From positions 1-7,605 of the forward strand of contig CAQVQZ010000108.1 in the NCBI GenBank assembly GCA_948902155.1: a stretch of DNA of 7,605 nt. Direction: 5' to 3'. Made by a program: the position numbers and the translations under genes. The notes beneath the pieces were generated by a model, which saw only the letters and a program-made list of their open reading frames with translations, was not told where the DNA came from and searched no databases. Positions within the stretch are counted from its first letter, which is position 1, and each line of letters begins with the position of its first letter. Shown here piece after piece: positions 1-6,979 of the stretch. The DNA is from an uncultured Oscillibacter sp. GTDB lineage: Bacteria; Bacillota_A; Clostridia; Oscillospirales; Oscillospiraceae.

Positions 1-1
1 C

Positions 2-718
2 GAGGACGCCAACGAGGTGGCCTACGCCCTCCAGCTCAACCGGGAGCGCCGCCCCCGGGGGATCATCTTCCTGGGGGGGGACCTGGACCTCTTCAAGGCG
101 GGCTTCGCCCCCATCGCCGCCCCCTGCGTGCTGCTGACCAACAGCGCCCGGGAGCTGGGCTTCGGCAACCTGTCCTCCTTTACCACCGACGACGGCGAGG
201 CCGCGGAGCAGGTCGTCCAGCTGCTGGCCGGACAGGGCCACCGGCACATCGGGTTCCTGGGCGGAAACTGGTCCTGCTCCCAGATCAGCTACAGCCGCCT
301 CACCGGCTGCCGGGATGCCTGCCGCCGCCTGGGGCTGCCCTTCGACGTGGACCGGCAGTGCGAGCCCTGCCGCTATTCCATGCCGGAGGCTTACGCCGCC
401 ACGCAGAAGCTGCTGGCGCGCTGCCCCCGTCTCACCGCCATTTTCGCCATCAGCGACGTGATGGCCCTGGGGGCCATCCGGGCCCTGCGGGACATGGGGC
501 GGCGGGTGCCGGAGGACATTTCCGTGGTGGGCTATGACGGCATCGTCATCGGGCAGTATTCCCTCCCCCGGCTGACCACGGTCCAGCAGGACACCCAGCG
601 GCTGGCCGAGCGGGGGGTGGACACGCTGCTGCGGGCCATCGTCCTGGGCGGCCGCCCCGTCCACGAGCTGGTCCCCTTCCGGCTCATTCAGGGCGAGAGC
701 GTAGCCCGGCTTTCCTGA
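2..718 (+). CDS. LacI/GalR-family transcriptional regulator, C-terminal part (5' end outside window)
   Basis: This is the effector-binding and dimerisation part of a LacI/GalR-type repressor; 238 codons are visible. The frame is open to the left edge, and family members are usually about 330-345 residues, so roughly 100 residues including the helix-turn-helix and hinge are missing because of the window edge, not mutation. Visible landmarks of the periplasmic-binding-protein-like fold are GHRHIGFLGG near visible residues 79-88, TAIFAISDVMALGAIRAL at 145-162, GRRVPEDISVVGYDG at 166-180 and PRLTTVQQD at 189-197, with a family-typical ending around LVPFRLIQGESVARLS. The ligand cannot be read from sequence. 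Because malQ and an alpha-amylase gene follow on the same strand, control of maltodextrin or glycogen use is a reasonable inference. The first GTG in view (17) is internal, not the start. Family assignment is secure; the specific role is not. Confidence 0.93.
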   Translation, partial: EDANEVAYALQLNRERRPRGIIFLGGDLDLFKAGFAPIAAPCVLLTNSARELGFGNLSSFTTDDGEAAEQVVQLLAGQGHRHIGFLGGNWSCSQISYSRLTGCRDACRRLGLPFDVDRQCEPCRYSMPEAYAATQKLLARCPRLTAIFAISDVMALGAIRALRDMGRRVPEDISVVGYDGIVIGQYSLPRLTTVQQDTQRLAERGVDTLLRAIVLGGRPVHELVPFRLIQGESVARLS

Positions 719-722
719 CCGC

Positions 723-750
723 AAGGGCCGCCGGAGGGCGGCCCTTTACT
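723..750 (+). terminator. Hairpin after the LacI gene, probable (weak-tailed) terminator
   Basis: A perfect 10-bp stem (arms 723-732 and 737-746) with a GGAG loop starts four bases after the LacI stop codon. The stem is very GC-rich, but the following T-run is short (TTTACTTC), so termination may be partial and some transcripts could continue into malQ. I see no convincing -35/-10 pair for malQ in the rest of the gap up to 801. A second small stem (762-766 with 772-776, loop CAAAA) lies between this hairpin and the malQ ribosome binding site. Confidence 0.65.
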
Positions 751-784
751 TCACTCCGGTCCCCGTCAAAAACGGGCTCCGATT

Positions 785-804
785 AGGAAGGTGATTCCAA
801 CGTG
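785..804 (+). promoter_or_regulatory. Ribosome binding site and GTG start of malQ
   Basis: AGGAAGG at 785-791 lies 10 bases before the GTG at 802. This fixes the GTG as the malQ start: the protein then begins MRRSGILMPISSLPSPYGIG, which matches the usual beginning of GH77 enzymes, and the next ATG (residue 8) would cut into that conserved stretch. Confidence 0.85.
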
Positions 805-2304
805 AGAAGATCCGGCATCCTGATGCCCATTTCCTCCCTTCCCTCCCCTTACGGCATCGGCACCTTGGGAAAGGAAGCGTGGAAATTCGCGGATTTCCTG
901 GCCGCGGGCGGCCAGAGCTGCTGGCAGCTTCTGCCCGTGGGCCCCACAAGCTACGGGGACTCCCCCTATCAGTCCTTCTCCTCCTTTGCCGGAAACCCCT
1001 ACTTCATCGACCTGGACCTCCTGGCGGAGGAGGGGCTGCTGGACGGCGGTGAATTCCGGTCCCTCGATTGGGGGGACGATCCCGAGCGGGTGGACTATGG
1101 GCGGATGTACGCCGCCCGTTTCGGCGTGCTCCGCATGGCCTGCGGCCGGCTGCTGGCCCGGGGGGAACCCGATTTCCCCGCCTTCTGCGGGGAACAGGCG
1201 GACTGGCTGGAGGACTATGCCCTGTTCATGGCCCTGAAGGACCGGCACGGCGGAGCCCCCTGGTCCCAGTGGCCCGAGGACCTGCGGCTGCGCAGGCCCG
1301 GCGCCCTGGCCCGCGCCCGGAAGGAGCTGGCGGAGGAGATCTCCTTCTGGAAGGGGGTTCAGTACCTCTTTTTCCGCCAATGGAGGGCGCTGAAGCGGCA
1401 CGCCAACGGCCTGGGGCTGTCCATCATCGGGGATCTGCCCATCTATGTCTCCGGCGACAGCGCCGACGTCTGGGCCAGCCCGGAGCAGTTCCAGCTGGAC
1501 GGGGAGGGCCTGCCCACCGAGGTGGCGGGCTGCCCCCCCGACGGCTTCGCCCCCGACGGGCAGCTGTGGGGCAATCCCCTGTTCGACTGGGAGCGGATGA
1601 GGGGGGACGGCTACGCCTGGTGGCTGCGCCGCATCTCCTTCCAGTTCCGGCTCTATGACATTCTGCGCATCGACCACTTCCGGGGCTTCGACTCCTATTA
1701 CGCCATCCCCTACGGCGAACCCACCGCCCGGAACGGAACCTGGCGGCCCGGCCCCGGCATCGGCTTCTTCCAGGCGGTGAACCGGGCCCTGGGGGAAAAG
1801 GAGATCATCGCCGAGGACCTGGGCTTCCTCACCCCCTCGGTGTGCAGGCTCCTCCGGGACTCCGGCTACCCCGGCATGAAGGTGCTGGAGTTCGCCTTCG
1901 ACAGCCGGGACGGCGTCGGCGACTATCTGCCCCACCGCTATCCCGCCCGCTGCGTGGCCTATACCGGCACCCATGACAACGACACCATTCAGGGCTGGAT
2001 GGCCTCCGCCCCCAAGCAGGACGTGGATTTCGCCAAGGCCTACCTCCGTCTGAACAAGCGGGAGGGCTACCACTGGGGCATGATGCGCTCCCTCTGGGCC
2101 TCCCCCGCCGATCTGGCGGTGATGCAGTTCCAGGACCTGCTGGGCCTGGGCAGCGAGGCCCGGATGAACATCCCCTCCACCCTGGGGGGCAACTGGCAGT
2201 GGCGCGCCCTTCCGGGAACCTTCGGCAGGCGGCTGTCCCGGCGGCTGTACCGGGAAATGCAGGTGTACCAGCGGCTTCCCGGCCCTTCCGGCCGGCCCGT
2301 GTGA
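802..2304 (+). CDS. malQ: 4-alpha-glucanotransferase (amylomaltase / D-enzyme, GH77)
   Basis: This cytoplasmic enzyme transfers alpha-1,4-glucan segments between maltodextrins, lengthening some chains and releasing glucose. The 500-residue product has the length of the short bacterial/plant D-enzyme type and appears intact. Visible GH77 landmarks are SSLPSPYGIGTLG at 11-23, YGDSPYQSFSSFAGNPYF at 51-68, the IIGDLPIYVSGDSADVW stretch at 208-224, RIDHFRGF at 289-296 with the nucleophile Asp291, AEDLG at 337-341 with acid/base Glu338, THDNDT at 390-395 with transition-state Asp392, and RMNIPSTLGGNWQWR at 454-468. All three catalytic acids are present. There is no signal peptide or membrane segment. 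It uses a GTG start with a good ribosome binding site. The GH13 gene starts 19 bases after its stop, so the two are almost certainly co-transcribed. Its position behind a LacI-type gene suggests sugar-dependent control. Confidence 0.97.
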   Translation: MRRSGILMPISSLPSPYGIGTLGKEAWKFADFLAAGGQSCWQLLPVGPTSYGDSPYQSFSSFAGNPYFIDLDLLAEEGLLDGGEFRSLDWGDDPERVDYGRMYAARFGVLRMACGRLLARGEPDFPAFCGEQADWLEDYALFMALKDRHGGAPWSQWPEDLRLRRPGALARARKELAEEISFWKGVQYLFFRQWRALKRHANGLGLSIIGDLPIYVSGDSADVWASPEQFQLDGEGLPTEVAGCPPDGFAPDGQLWGNPLFDWERMRGDGYAWWLRRISFQFRLYDILRIDHFRGFDSYYAIPYGEPTARNGTWRPGPGIGFFQAVNRALGEKEIIAEDLGFLTPSVCRLLRDSGYPGMKVLEFAFDSRDGVGDYLPHRYPARCVAYTGTHDNDTIQGWMASAPKQDVDFAKAYLRLNKREGYHWGMMRSLWASPADLAVMQFQDLLGLGSEARMNIPSTLGGNWQWRALPGTFGRRLSRRLYREMQVYQRLPGPSGRPV

Positions 2305-2323
2305 AACAGGAGGAACGGTTTTT

Positions 2324-3622
2324 ATGGCCAAGAATACGAAAAAGGACTACCGCAATCAGATTCTCTACTCGGTGTACGTCCGCAACTACAGCGCCGAGGG
2401 CACCTTCGAGGCCCTCCGCCGGGACCTGGAACGGATCAAGGGGCTGGGGGCGGACATGATCTGGCTGCTGCCCATCCACCCCGTGGGGGCCAAGGCCCGG
2501 AAGGGCTCCCTGGGCAGCCCCTACGCCATCTCCGACTACCGGGCCGTCAACCCGGAATTCGGCACGCTGGAGGACTTCCGGCGGCTGGTGGACCAAATTC
2601 ACCGGCTGGGCATGCGGTGCATCATCGACGTGGTGTACAACCACACCTCCCCGGACTCCTGGCTGGCGGAGCACCATCCGGAGTGGTTTTACCGCCGGCC
2701 GGACGGCAGCCTGGGCAATCGGGTCGGCGACTGGTCCGACGTTGCGGACCTGGATTACTCCCATCCGGAGCTGTGGGATTACCAGATCGACACGCTGAAA
2801 TACTGGGCCTCCATGGTGGACGGGTTCCGGTGCGACGTGGCCTCCCTGGTGCCCCTGGAGTTCTGGCTGCGGGCCAGGGCGGAGGTGGAAGCCGTCCGCC
2901 CCGGCTGCTTCTGGCTCTGCGAGTCGGTGGAGCCGGGCTTCGTCTCCGGCGCCCGGGCGGAGGGCATTCCCGCCCTGTCCGATTCGGAGCTTTTCCAGGC
3001 CTTTGACGCCGGCTATGAGTACGACGTGTTTTCCTGCTTCCAGCAGTATTTGGAGGGGACGCTTCCCCTGAGCGCCTACGCCGCCGCCCTCAGCCGGCAG
3101 GAAACCATCTATCCGGACAATTACGTCAAGCTCCGCTATCTGGAAAACCACGACCAGCTTCGGGCGGCGTTCGTGATTCCCGATGAGACGGCCCTTCTGA
3201 ACTGGACGGCCTTCCTCTATTTCCAAAAGGGGATGACCCTGCTCTACGCTGGGCAGGAACAGAGCTGCGCACATCTCCCGTCCCTGTTTGACCGGGACCC
3301 CGTGGACTGGTCCTCCGGACCGGACCGGGCGGAGCAGCTGCGGCGGCTGGCCGCCCTGAAGCGGAACCCCCTGCTCACGGACAGCGCCTATCAGGTCCGC
3401 GCCCTGGCGGGGGACATCCTGTACGCGGTTCACCGCTCCGGGGAGCGGCAGCTTACGGGGGTCTTCAGCTTGAAGGGCGCCTGCGCCCCGGTGGCGGTGG
3501 ACGCGCCGGACGGACGGTATGAAAATCTGGCCGACGGAAGCGGCGTAGAGGTCAAGTTCGGCAGGATCCGCTGCCAGGGCAGGCCGATCATCTTTGAAAG
3601 CCTCCGGACGGAGCGCCGATAA
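2324..3622 (+). CDS. Cytoplasmic alpha-amylase-family glycoside hydrolase (GH13)
   Basis: A 432-residue GH13 enzyme, likely acting on intracellular alpha-1,4-glucans or maltodextrins. The family motifs appear in order: DVVYNH at 102-107 (region I), VADLDY at 140-145 (region V-like), GFRCDVASL at 167-175 with nucleophile Asp171, FWLCESVEP at 196-204 with general acid Glu200, and LENHDQ at 273-278 with Asp277. All catalytic residues are therefore intact. The barrel begins almost at once (about residue 12), so the N-terminal carbohydrate-binding domain of neopullulanases is absent. A short domain C of about 80 residues ends the protein. No signal peptide is seen, which fits a cytoplasmic role beside MalQ. 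AGGAGG at 2308-2313 supports the ATG at 2324. Exact specificity (alpha-amylase, maltogenic enzyme, or transferase such as sucrose- or trehalose-type) cannot be told from sequence alone; the family call is firm. Confidence 0.93.
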   Translation: MAKNTKKDYRNQILYSVYVRNYSAEGTFEALRRDLERIKGLGADMIWLLPIHPVGAKARKGSLGSPYAISDYRAVNPEFGTLEDFRRLVDQIHRLGMRCIIDVVYNHTSPDSWLAEHHPEWFYRRPDGSLGNRVGDWSDVADLDYSHPELWDYQIDTLKYWASMVDGFRCDVASLVPLEFWLRARAEVEAVRPGCFWLCESVEPGFVSGARAEGIPALSDSELFQAFDAGYEYDVFSCFQQYLEGTLPLSAYAAALSRQETIYPDNYVKLRYLENHDQLRAAFVIPDETALLNWTAFLYFQKGMTLLYAGQEQSCAHLPSLFDRDPVDWSSGPDRAEQLRRLAALKRNPLLTDSAYQVRALAGDILYAVHRSGERQLTGVFSLKGACAPVAVDAPDGRYENLADGSGVEVKFGRIRCQGRPIIFESLRTERR

Positions 3623-3623
3623 A

Positions 3624-3678
3624 AACGGCGGCCGGCATTCCCGCTCTCTCATGCTGCGGGACGCCGGCCGCCGTTCCG
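3624..3678 (+). terminator. Long hairpin closing the malQ-GH13 unit, possibly bidirectional
   Basis: A perfect 13-bp stem pairs 3624-3636 with 3663-3675, and an inner 6-bp stem pairs 3639-3644 with 3656-3661. It begins just after the GH13 stop codon. On the + strand only TT follows the stem, so it lacks a classic T-tract. Read on the - strand the stem is followed by TTTTTATC (including the stem's last bases), a better intrinsic terminator tail, although no - strand gene is seen on the right. It may also act as a 3' stabilising stem. Confidence 0.7.
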
Positions 3679-3735
3679 CTATGCCGAGGACCGCCCCCGG
3701 CCGGTAAAATGCCGGCTCGGTTCGTCTGCCTGCAT

Positions 3736-3756
3736 CCCGATTTGCTGCAAATTGGG
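3736..3756. repeat. 21-bp palindrome, candidate operator upstream of the EAL gene
   Basis: Two 10-base arms, CCCGATTTGC and GCAAATTGGG, flank a single central T and match as an inverted repeat except for one position. The site ends 19 bases before the -35 box, so its centre is about 65 bases before the expected transcription start, a place where activators often bind. The binding protein is unknown. The surrounding gap (3679-3775) contains no gene; a 5-bp stem (3700-3704 with 3712-3716) is the only other structure I see. Confidence 0.4.
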
Positions 3757-3775
3757 GGAAATCCACGAAAGTGTC

Positions 3776-3804
3776 TTGACACCGGGCCTATAATATGGTA
3801 TTTT
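3776..3804 (+). promoter_or_regulatory. Sigma-A-type promoter for the EAL/PAS gene
   Basis: A perfect -35 box TTGACA at 3776-3781 is followed after a 17-base spacer by TATTTT at 3799-3804, with the extended -10 dinucleotide TG at 3796-3797. Expected transcription start is near 3811, giving a leader of about 65 bases. A perfect TATAAT also lies at 3789-3794 inside the spacer, but only 7 bases from TTGACA and with no good -35 box of its own at 16-18 bases, so which -10 box is used is uncertain. Confidence 0.7.
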
Positions 3805-3838
3805 TATCCAATGGGGGCAGGTTATACATTGGTACGGC

Positions 3839-3854
3839 GGACCGTTCGCGGTCC
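3839..3854 (+). promoter_or_regulatory. Leader hairpin with TTCG loop before the EAL gene
   Basis: A perfect 6-bp stem (GGACCG with CGGTCC) closes a TTCG tetraloop and ends nine bases before the ribosome binding site. The closing pair is G-C rather than the extra-stable C-G. It would lie in the 5' leader RNA. It does not resemble the GEMM cyclic-di-GMP riboswitch. It may simply affect mRNA stability or translation start. Confidence 0.45.
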
Positions 3855-3863
3855 AGGAAACAT

Positions 3864-3878
3864 GGAGGCGCGAATATG
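3864..3878 (+). promoter_or_regulatory. Ribosome binding site that sets the EAL/PAS gene start
   Basis: GGAGG at 3864-3868 is 7 bases from the ATG at 3876. An upstream in-frame ATG at 3795 would lengthen the protein by 27 residues, but it overlaps the promoter and has no ribosome binding site, so 3876 is preferred. Confidence 0.85.
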
Positions 3879-6878
3879 GATCATGACACTTTGACCGCGA
3901 TTTCCAGCCAAAATCTGGAAAGCCAGACCAAGCACGGGCTGACCGGGCTGTTCTTTCCGCAGGGCTTCATGGCCCGCGCCAGGCAGTTTATTCCCCAGGC
4001 GGAGCCCGGCGGCTGGTGCATGGCGGCAATTGACATTCTGCATTTCCGGCTGTTCAACCAGTTCCACGGCCGGGATGCGGGCAACCGGCTTCTGCGCTAC
4101 ATCGCGGACTGCCTGGAGGCCATCCGGGCACAGTACGGCGGCGTCACCGGATATTTCGAAGGGGACAATTTTTGCATCATCATGCCCTGCAGCGACGGCT
4201 TGGCCGCGAAGCTCCGGGAGGATATCCTGACCGGCATCACCCAGATGGGGGGCGCCGTGGGCGTGGTCCCTGTTTTCGGCGTCAGCCTTATTGACGATCC
4301 CTCCCTTCCGCCGGAGATCTTCTGCGACCGGGCGACCCTGGCCCTGTCCTATGCCACTCCCCGGAACCACACCGTCCGCTACTCCCCCGCCATGGACAGC
4401 GGCCTGGTGGAGGAAATGCGGCTTCTGGAGGAGGTCAACGGCGCCCTGAAGCGGGACGAGTTCACCTTTTTTGTCCAGCCCCAGTGCGACATCAACACGG
4501 GGAAGGTGGTGGGGGCGGAGTCCCTGGTGCGCTGGCAGCACAAGACCAAGGGCCTGATTCCCCCCGGCCTCTTCGTTCCGGTCCTGGAGCGCAGCGGCGG
4601 AATCTACCTTTTGGATCAGCAGGTCTGGGAGAAGGTCTGCCGGTGGCTGCGGAGCTGGATCGACCGGGGCTATCAGCCCGTGCCCATTTCCATTAACATC
4701 TCCCGCATCGACATCATGTCCATGGACGTGCCCGCCTATCTGGACCGGCTTCTGAAAAAATACAATCTGCCCGCCAAGTACGTCAAGACGGAAATCACCG
4801 AGAGCGCCTATGCCGAGGAAGACGCCATGATCAACGATACGGTGGACCGTTTGCGAGAGGGCGGATTTCTTGTTATGATGGACGACTTCGGCAGCGGCTA
4901 CTCCTCTTTGAACATGCTGAAAAGCGTTCCCGTGGACGTGATCAAAATCGACATGCGGTTCCTGGAAATTACGGAGGAGGAGGAGCAAAAGGGCATCGGC
5001 ATCCTGGAGTCCATCGTCAATATGGCCCGGCTGATGGGGCTGCCCATCATCGTGGAGGGCGTGGAGACCCAGCGGCAGGAGGACGTCCTGCGGCACATGG
5101 GCTGCCGCTATACCCAGGGCTATTACTATTACAAGCCCCTGCCCATCGACCAGTTTGAAACCCTCCTGGCGGACGAGCGGCGGCTGGATTTCACCGGGCT
5201 GCACTGCAAACAGGTGGAGTCCTTCCATGTCCGGGAGCTGATGGACGGCAAGCTGTTCACCGATAGCATGATCAACAATATCCTGGGCCCCGCCGCTATC
5301 TACGACGTCTCCGGCCAGCAGGTCGAGATCACCCGGGTCAATGAACAGTACTACCGCCTCTCCGGCCTGGACGCGGCCACCAACAAGGAATTGAGCCGGA
5401 AGATCTGGAACAGCGTCCGGGACGACGACCGGCCGGTCTTCCTGGAGCTCTTTGAGCAGGCCTATGAGCGCCGCCCCGCCGCCGCGGAGGGAAATCTCCA
5501 CTATCTGCGGGTGGACGGGAATGTATTGTGGGTCCATGCGCGGGTCTTCTTCCTCCAGGAAAAGGAGGAGCACAGGCTGTTCTTCCTCTCGCTGACGGAT
5601 ATCTCCTCCCTGCAGGAGCGGCGGAGGGAGCAGGCCCGGACCGAACAGCTCACGGCGGAGCTGGACGACGGGGAGCTCAAGCAGCTGGAACAGCACTACG
5701 GCGCTCTGCCCTGCGGCTTCGGACTCTCCAAAGTCTCGCTGGATTCGGCGGGAGAGCCCGTCGATTATGAAATCGTCTATGTGAACCGGGAAATGGAGCG
5801 GATGTGCGGCAGCGACTACAAGCGCATCCGGCATCTCATCCTGCGGGCCTTTGAGGATAATTATGAGGAGCTGCTGCGGAAGGCCTACCATGCGGCGTTC
5901 CTGGGGGAAACGCTGAACCATTACGTCTACAGCTCCGTTTCCAGCCACTATCTCCAGCTGACCCTCTTTCAGCATGAGTACGGATACGTGGCCTGTCTGC
6001 TGCGGGACGTGACGCACATGCAGCTCTATGAGGGCGCGTTCAACAGCATGGTGCTGGCCTATCGGGAGGTTTACCATCTTCAGCTGCGGAACAATTACTG
6101 CCGGATGATCTACCCCGACGACTCGCTCCTTCTGGAGCGGGGCGACTACGCCGCCATGGTGGAGCGGCACTTCGGCACGGGCAGGATTCTGCCCTATAAC
6201 GAGGAAAACGTGCGGGAATTCCTGTCCCTGGAGCATCTGCAGACCGCCCTGGCCACGCAGAATTCCGTGGACTTCCGCTACCGCCGGAGGGGCCCGGACA
6301 CCCCGGACGAGTGGTGCCTGACCAGCGTGACCATCAGCGAGCGGGAAAACGGGAAGCCCAAAACCGCCGTCATCACCATCCGGAGCATTGACAACATCAT
6401 CAAGGAGGAGGAGGAACGCCGGCAGGCCCGCATGGCCGAATCCCTGGCCAGCATGTCCGACGCCTTCTTCATCTACCGCGCCGTGGAAGACGAGCGCATC
6501 CTGTACGCCAATCCGGCGGTGATGGACATCTTTGGCTGCCAGTCCATGACGGAGCTGATGGAGCTGGTGGGCTGCTCCTTCCGGGGCATGGTCCACCCGG
6601 AGGACCTGGACCGGGTGGAATGGGAAATCGAGCACCAGATCCGCAATTCCGCCGGAAACATGGACTATGTGCAGTACCGGATCATCCGCCGGGACGGCCA
6701 GGTCCGCTGGCTGGACGACTGCGGACACCTGGAAACCTCCAAGTGGGGCGAGGAGCACCGCCTCTTCTACGTCTTCATCAAGGATATCACCGACAGCCTG
6801 ACCTCCGTGCAGAAGGAGAAGCTGCTCCACTCCAACCAGTTCTACCGGCAGGACTCCACAGCTCCATCTCCGGTGTGA
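3876..6878 (+). CDS. Cyclic-di-GMP phosphodiesterase: degenerate GGDEF, EAL, then PAS and PAS-like domains
   Basis: The 1000-residue product should hydrolyse the second messenger cyclic-di-GMP. Residues about 21-170 form a GGDEF-like domain whose active-site motif reads EGDNF (95-99), so cyclase activity is unlikely. Residues about 180-435 are an EAL domain with the metal and catalytic positions present: Glu215 in the ESL version of EAL, Asn274, Glu306, DDFGSGYSSL at 336-345, Lys357 with Asp359, EGVET at 394-398 and QGY at 414-416. Then follow a PAS domain (about 465-580), a charged helical linker (576-606), a PAS-like unit (about 607-716), a more divergent PAS-like unit (about 717-848) and a clear PAS domain (about 855-975). 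There are no membrane segments, so it acts in the cytoplasm. Nothing enzymatic follows the last PAS domain, which is unusual because sensors more often precede the output domain. Hairpins and a promoter on both sides suggest a single-gene transcript. EAL function is secure; signals sensed are unknown. Confidence 0.94.
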   Translation: MDHDTLTAISSQNLESQTKHGLTGLFFPQGFMARARQFIPQAEPGGWCMAAIDILHFRLFNQFHGRDAGNRLLRYIADCLEAIRAQYGGVTGYFEGDNFCIIMPCSDGLAAKLREDILTGITQMGGAVGVVPVFGVSLIDDPSLPPEIFCDRATLALSYATPRNHTVRYSPAMDSGLVEEMRLLEEVNGALKRDEFTFFVQPQCDINTGKVVGAESLVRWQHKTKGLIPPGLFVPVLERSGGIYLLDQQVWEKVCRWLRSWIDRGYQPVPISINISRIDIMSMDVPAYLDRLLKKYNLPAKYVKTEITESAYAEEDAMINDTVDRLREGGFLVMMDDFGSGYSSLNMLKSVPVDVIKIDMRFLEITEEEEQKGIGILESIVNMARLMGLPIIVEGVETQRQEDVLRHMGCRYTQGYYYYKPLPIDQFETLLADERRLDFTGLHCKQVESFHVRELMDGKLFTDSMINNILGPAAIYDVSGQQVEITRVNEQYYRLSGLDAATNKELSRKIWNSVRDDDRPVFLELFEQAYERRPAAAEGNLHYLRVDGNVLWVHARVFFLQEKEEHRLFFLSLTDISSLQERRREQARTEQLTAELDDGELKQLEQHYGALPCGFGLSKVSLDSAGEPVDYEIVYVNREMERMCGSDYKRIRHLILRAFEDNYEELLRKAYHAAFLGETLNHYVYSSVSSHYLQLTLFQHEYGYVACLLRDVTHMQLYEGAFNSMVLAYREVYHLQLRNNYCRMIYPDDSLLLERGDYAAMVERHFGTGRILPYNEENVREFLSLEHLQTALATQNSVDFRYRRRGPDTPDEWCLTSVTISERENGKPKTAVITIRSIDNIIKEEEERRQARMAESLASMSDAFFIYRAVEDERILYANPAVMDIFGCQSMTELMELVGCSFRGMVHPEDLDRVEWEIEHQIRNSAGNMDYVQYRIIRRDGQVRWLDDCGHLETSKWGEEHRLFYVFIKDITDSLTSVQKEKLLHSNQFYRQDSTAPSPV

Positions 6879-6922
6879 GGAAGCGCCGTTTTTCGAAGGT
6901 CCCGGTCGAAAAGCGGCGCTCC
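6879..6922 (+). other. Large hairpin directly after the EAL/PAS gene
   Basis: Arms 6879-6896 and 6906-6922 pair over about 17 bp with one bulged A and one G-U pair, leaving a 9-base loop (AGGTCCCGG). The stem begins at the base after the stop codon. The base after the arm is T-poor (TTCCCTCC), so it is more likely a 3'-end structure than the terminator itself; the next hairpin has the better tail. Confidence 0.6.
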
Positions 6923-6926
6923 TTCC

Positions 6927-6958
6927 CTCCCGGGGCGCACGGACCGGGAGCTTCTTTT
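6927..6958 (+). terminator. Probable intrinsic terminator of the EAL/PAS gene
   Basis: A 7-bp stem, CTCCCGG (6927-6933) with CCGGGAG (6944-6950), is followed by CTTCTTTT. The stem is short but GC-rich and the tail is T-rich. The right arm can also pair with TCCCGG at 6958-6963, a competing structure discussed in the findings. Confidence 0.65.
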
Positions 6959-6979
6959 CCCGGGTGAGCCGGCAAAGGA

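Noticed and set aside
1..718. LacI gene as a pseudogene because it lacks a DNA-binding domain
   Set aside because: The frame is open to the window edge and the remaining domain is fully conserved, so the missing part is explained by where the window begins.
766..3766. Long - strand open frames opposite malQ and the GH13 gene (521 and 645 codons)
   Set aside because: They show the same antisense artefact, without motifs or ribosome binding sites, and they cross two well-supported + strand genes.
3795..3875. Upstream ATG extending the EAL/PAS protein by 27 residues
   Set aside because: It overlaps the promoter elements, lies before the expected transcription start and has no ribosome binding site; 3876 has a good one.
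3811..3875. Cyclic-di-GMP (GEMM) riboswitch in the EAL gene leader
   Set aside because: The leader is too short and lacks the conserved GEMM core sequences and paired stems; only one small hairpin is present.
6402..6434. Internal start producing a free C-terminal PAS protein (AAGGAGGAGGAGGAA before ATG 6432)
   Set aside because: The purine run encodes a Lys-Glu-rich linker and is about 15 bases from the ATG, too far for efficient initiation. A similar run at 4973-4985 also simply encodes glutamates.
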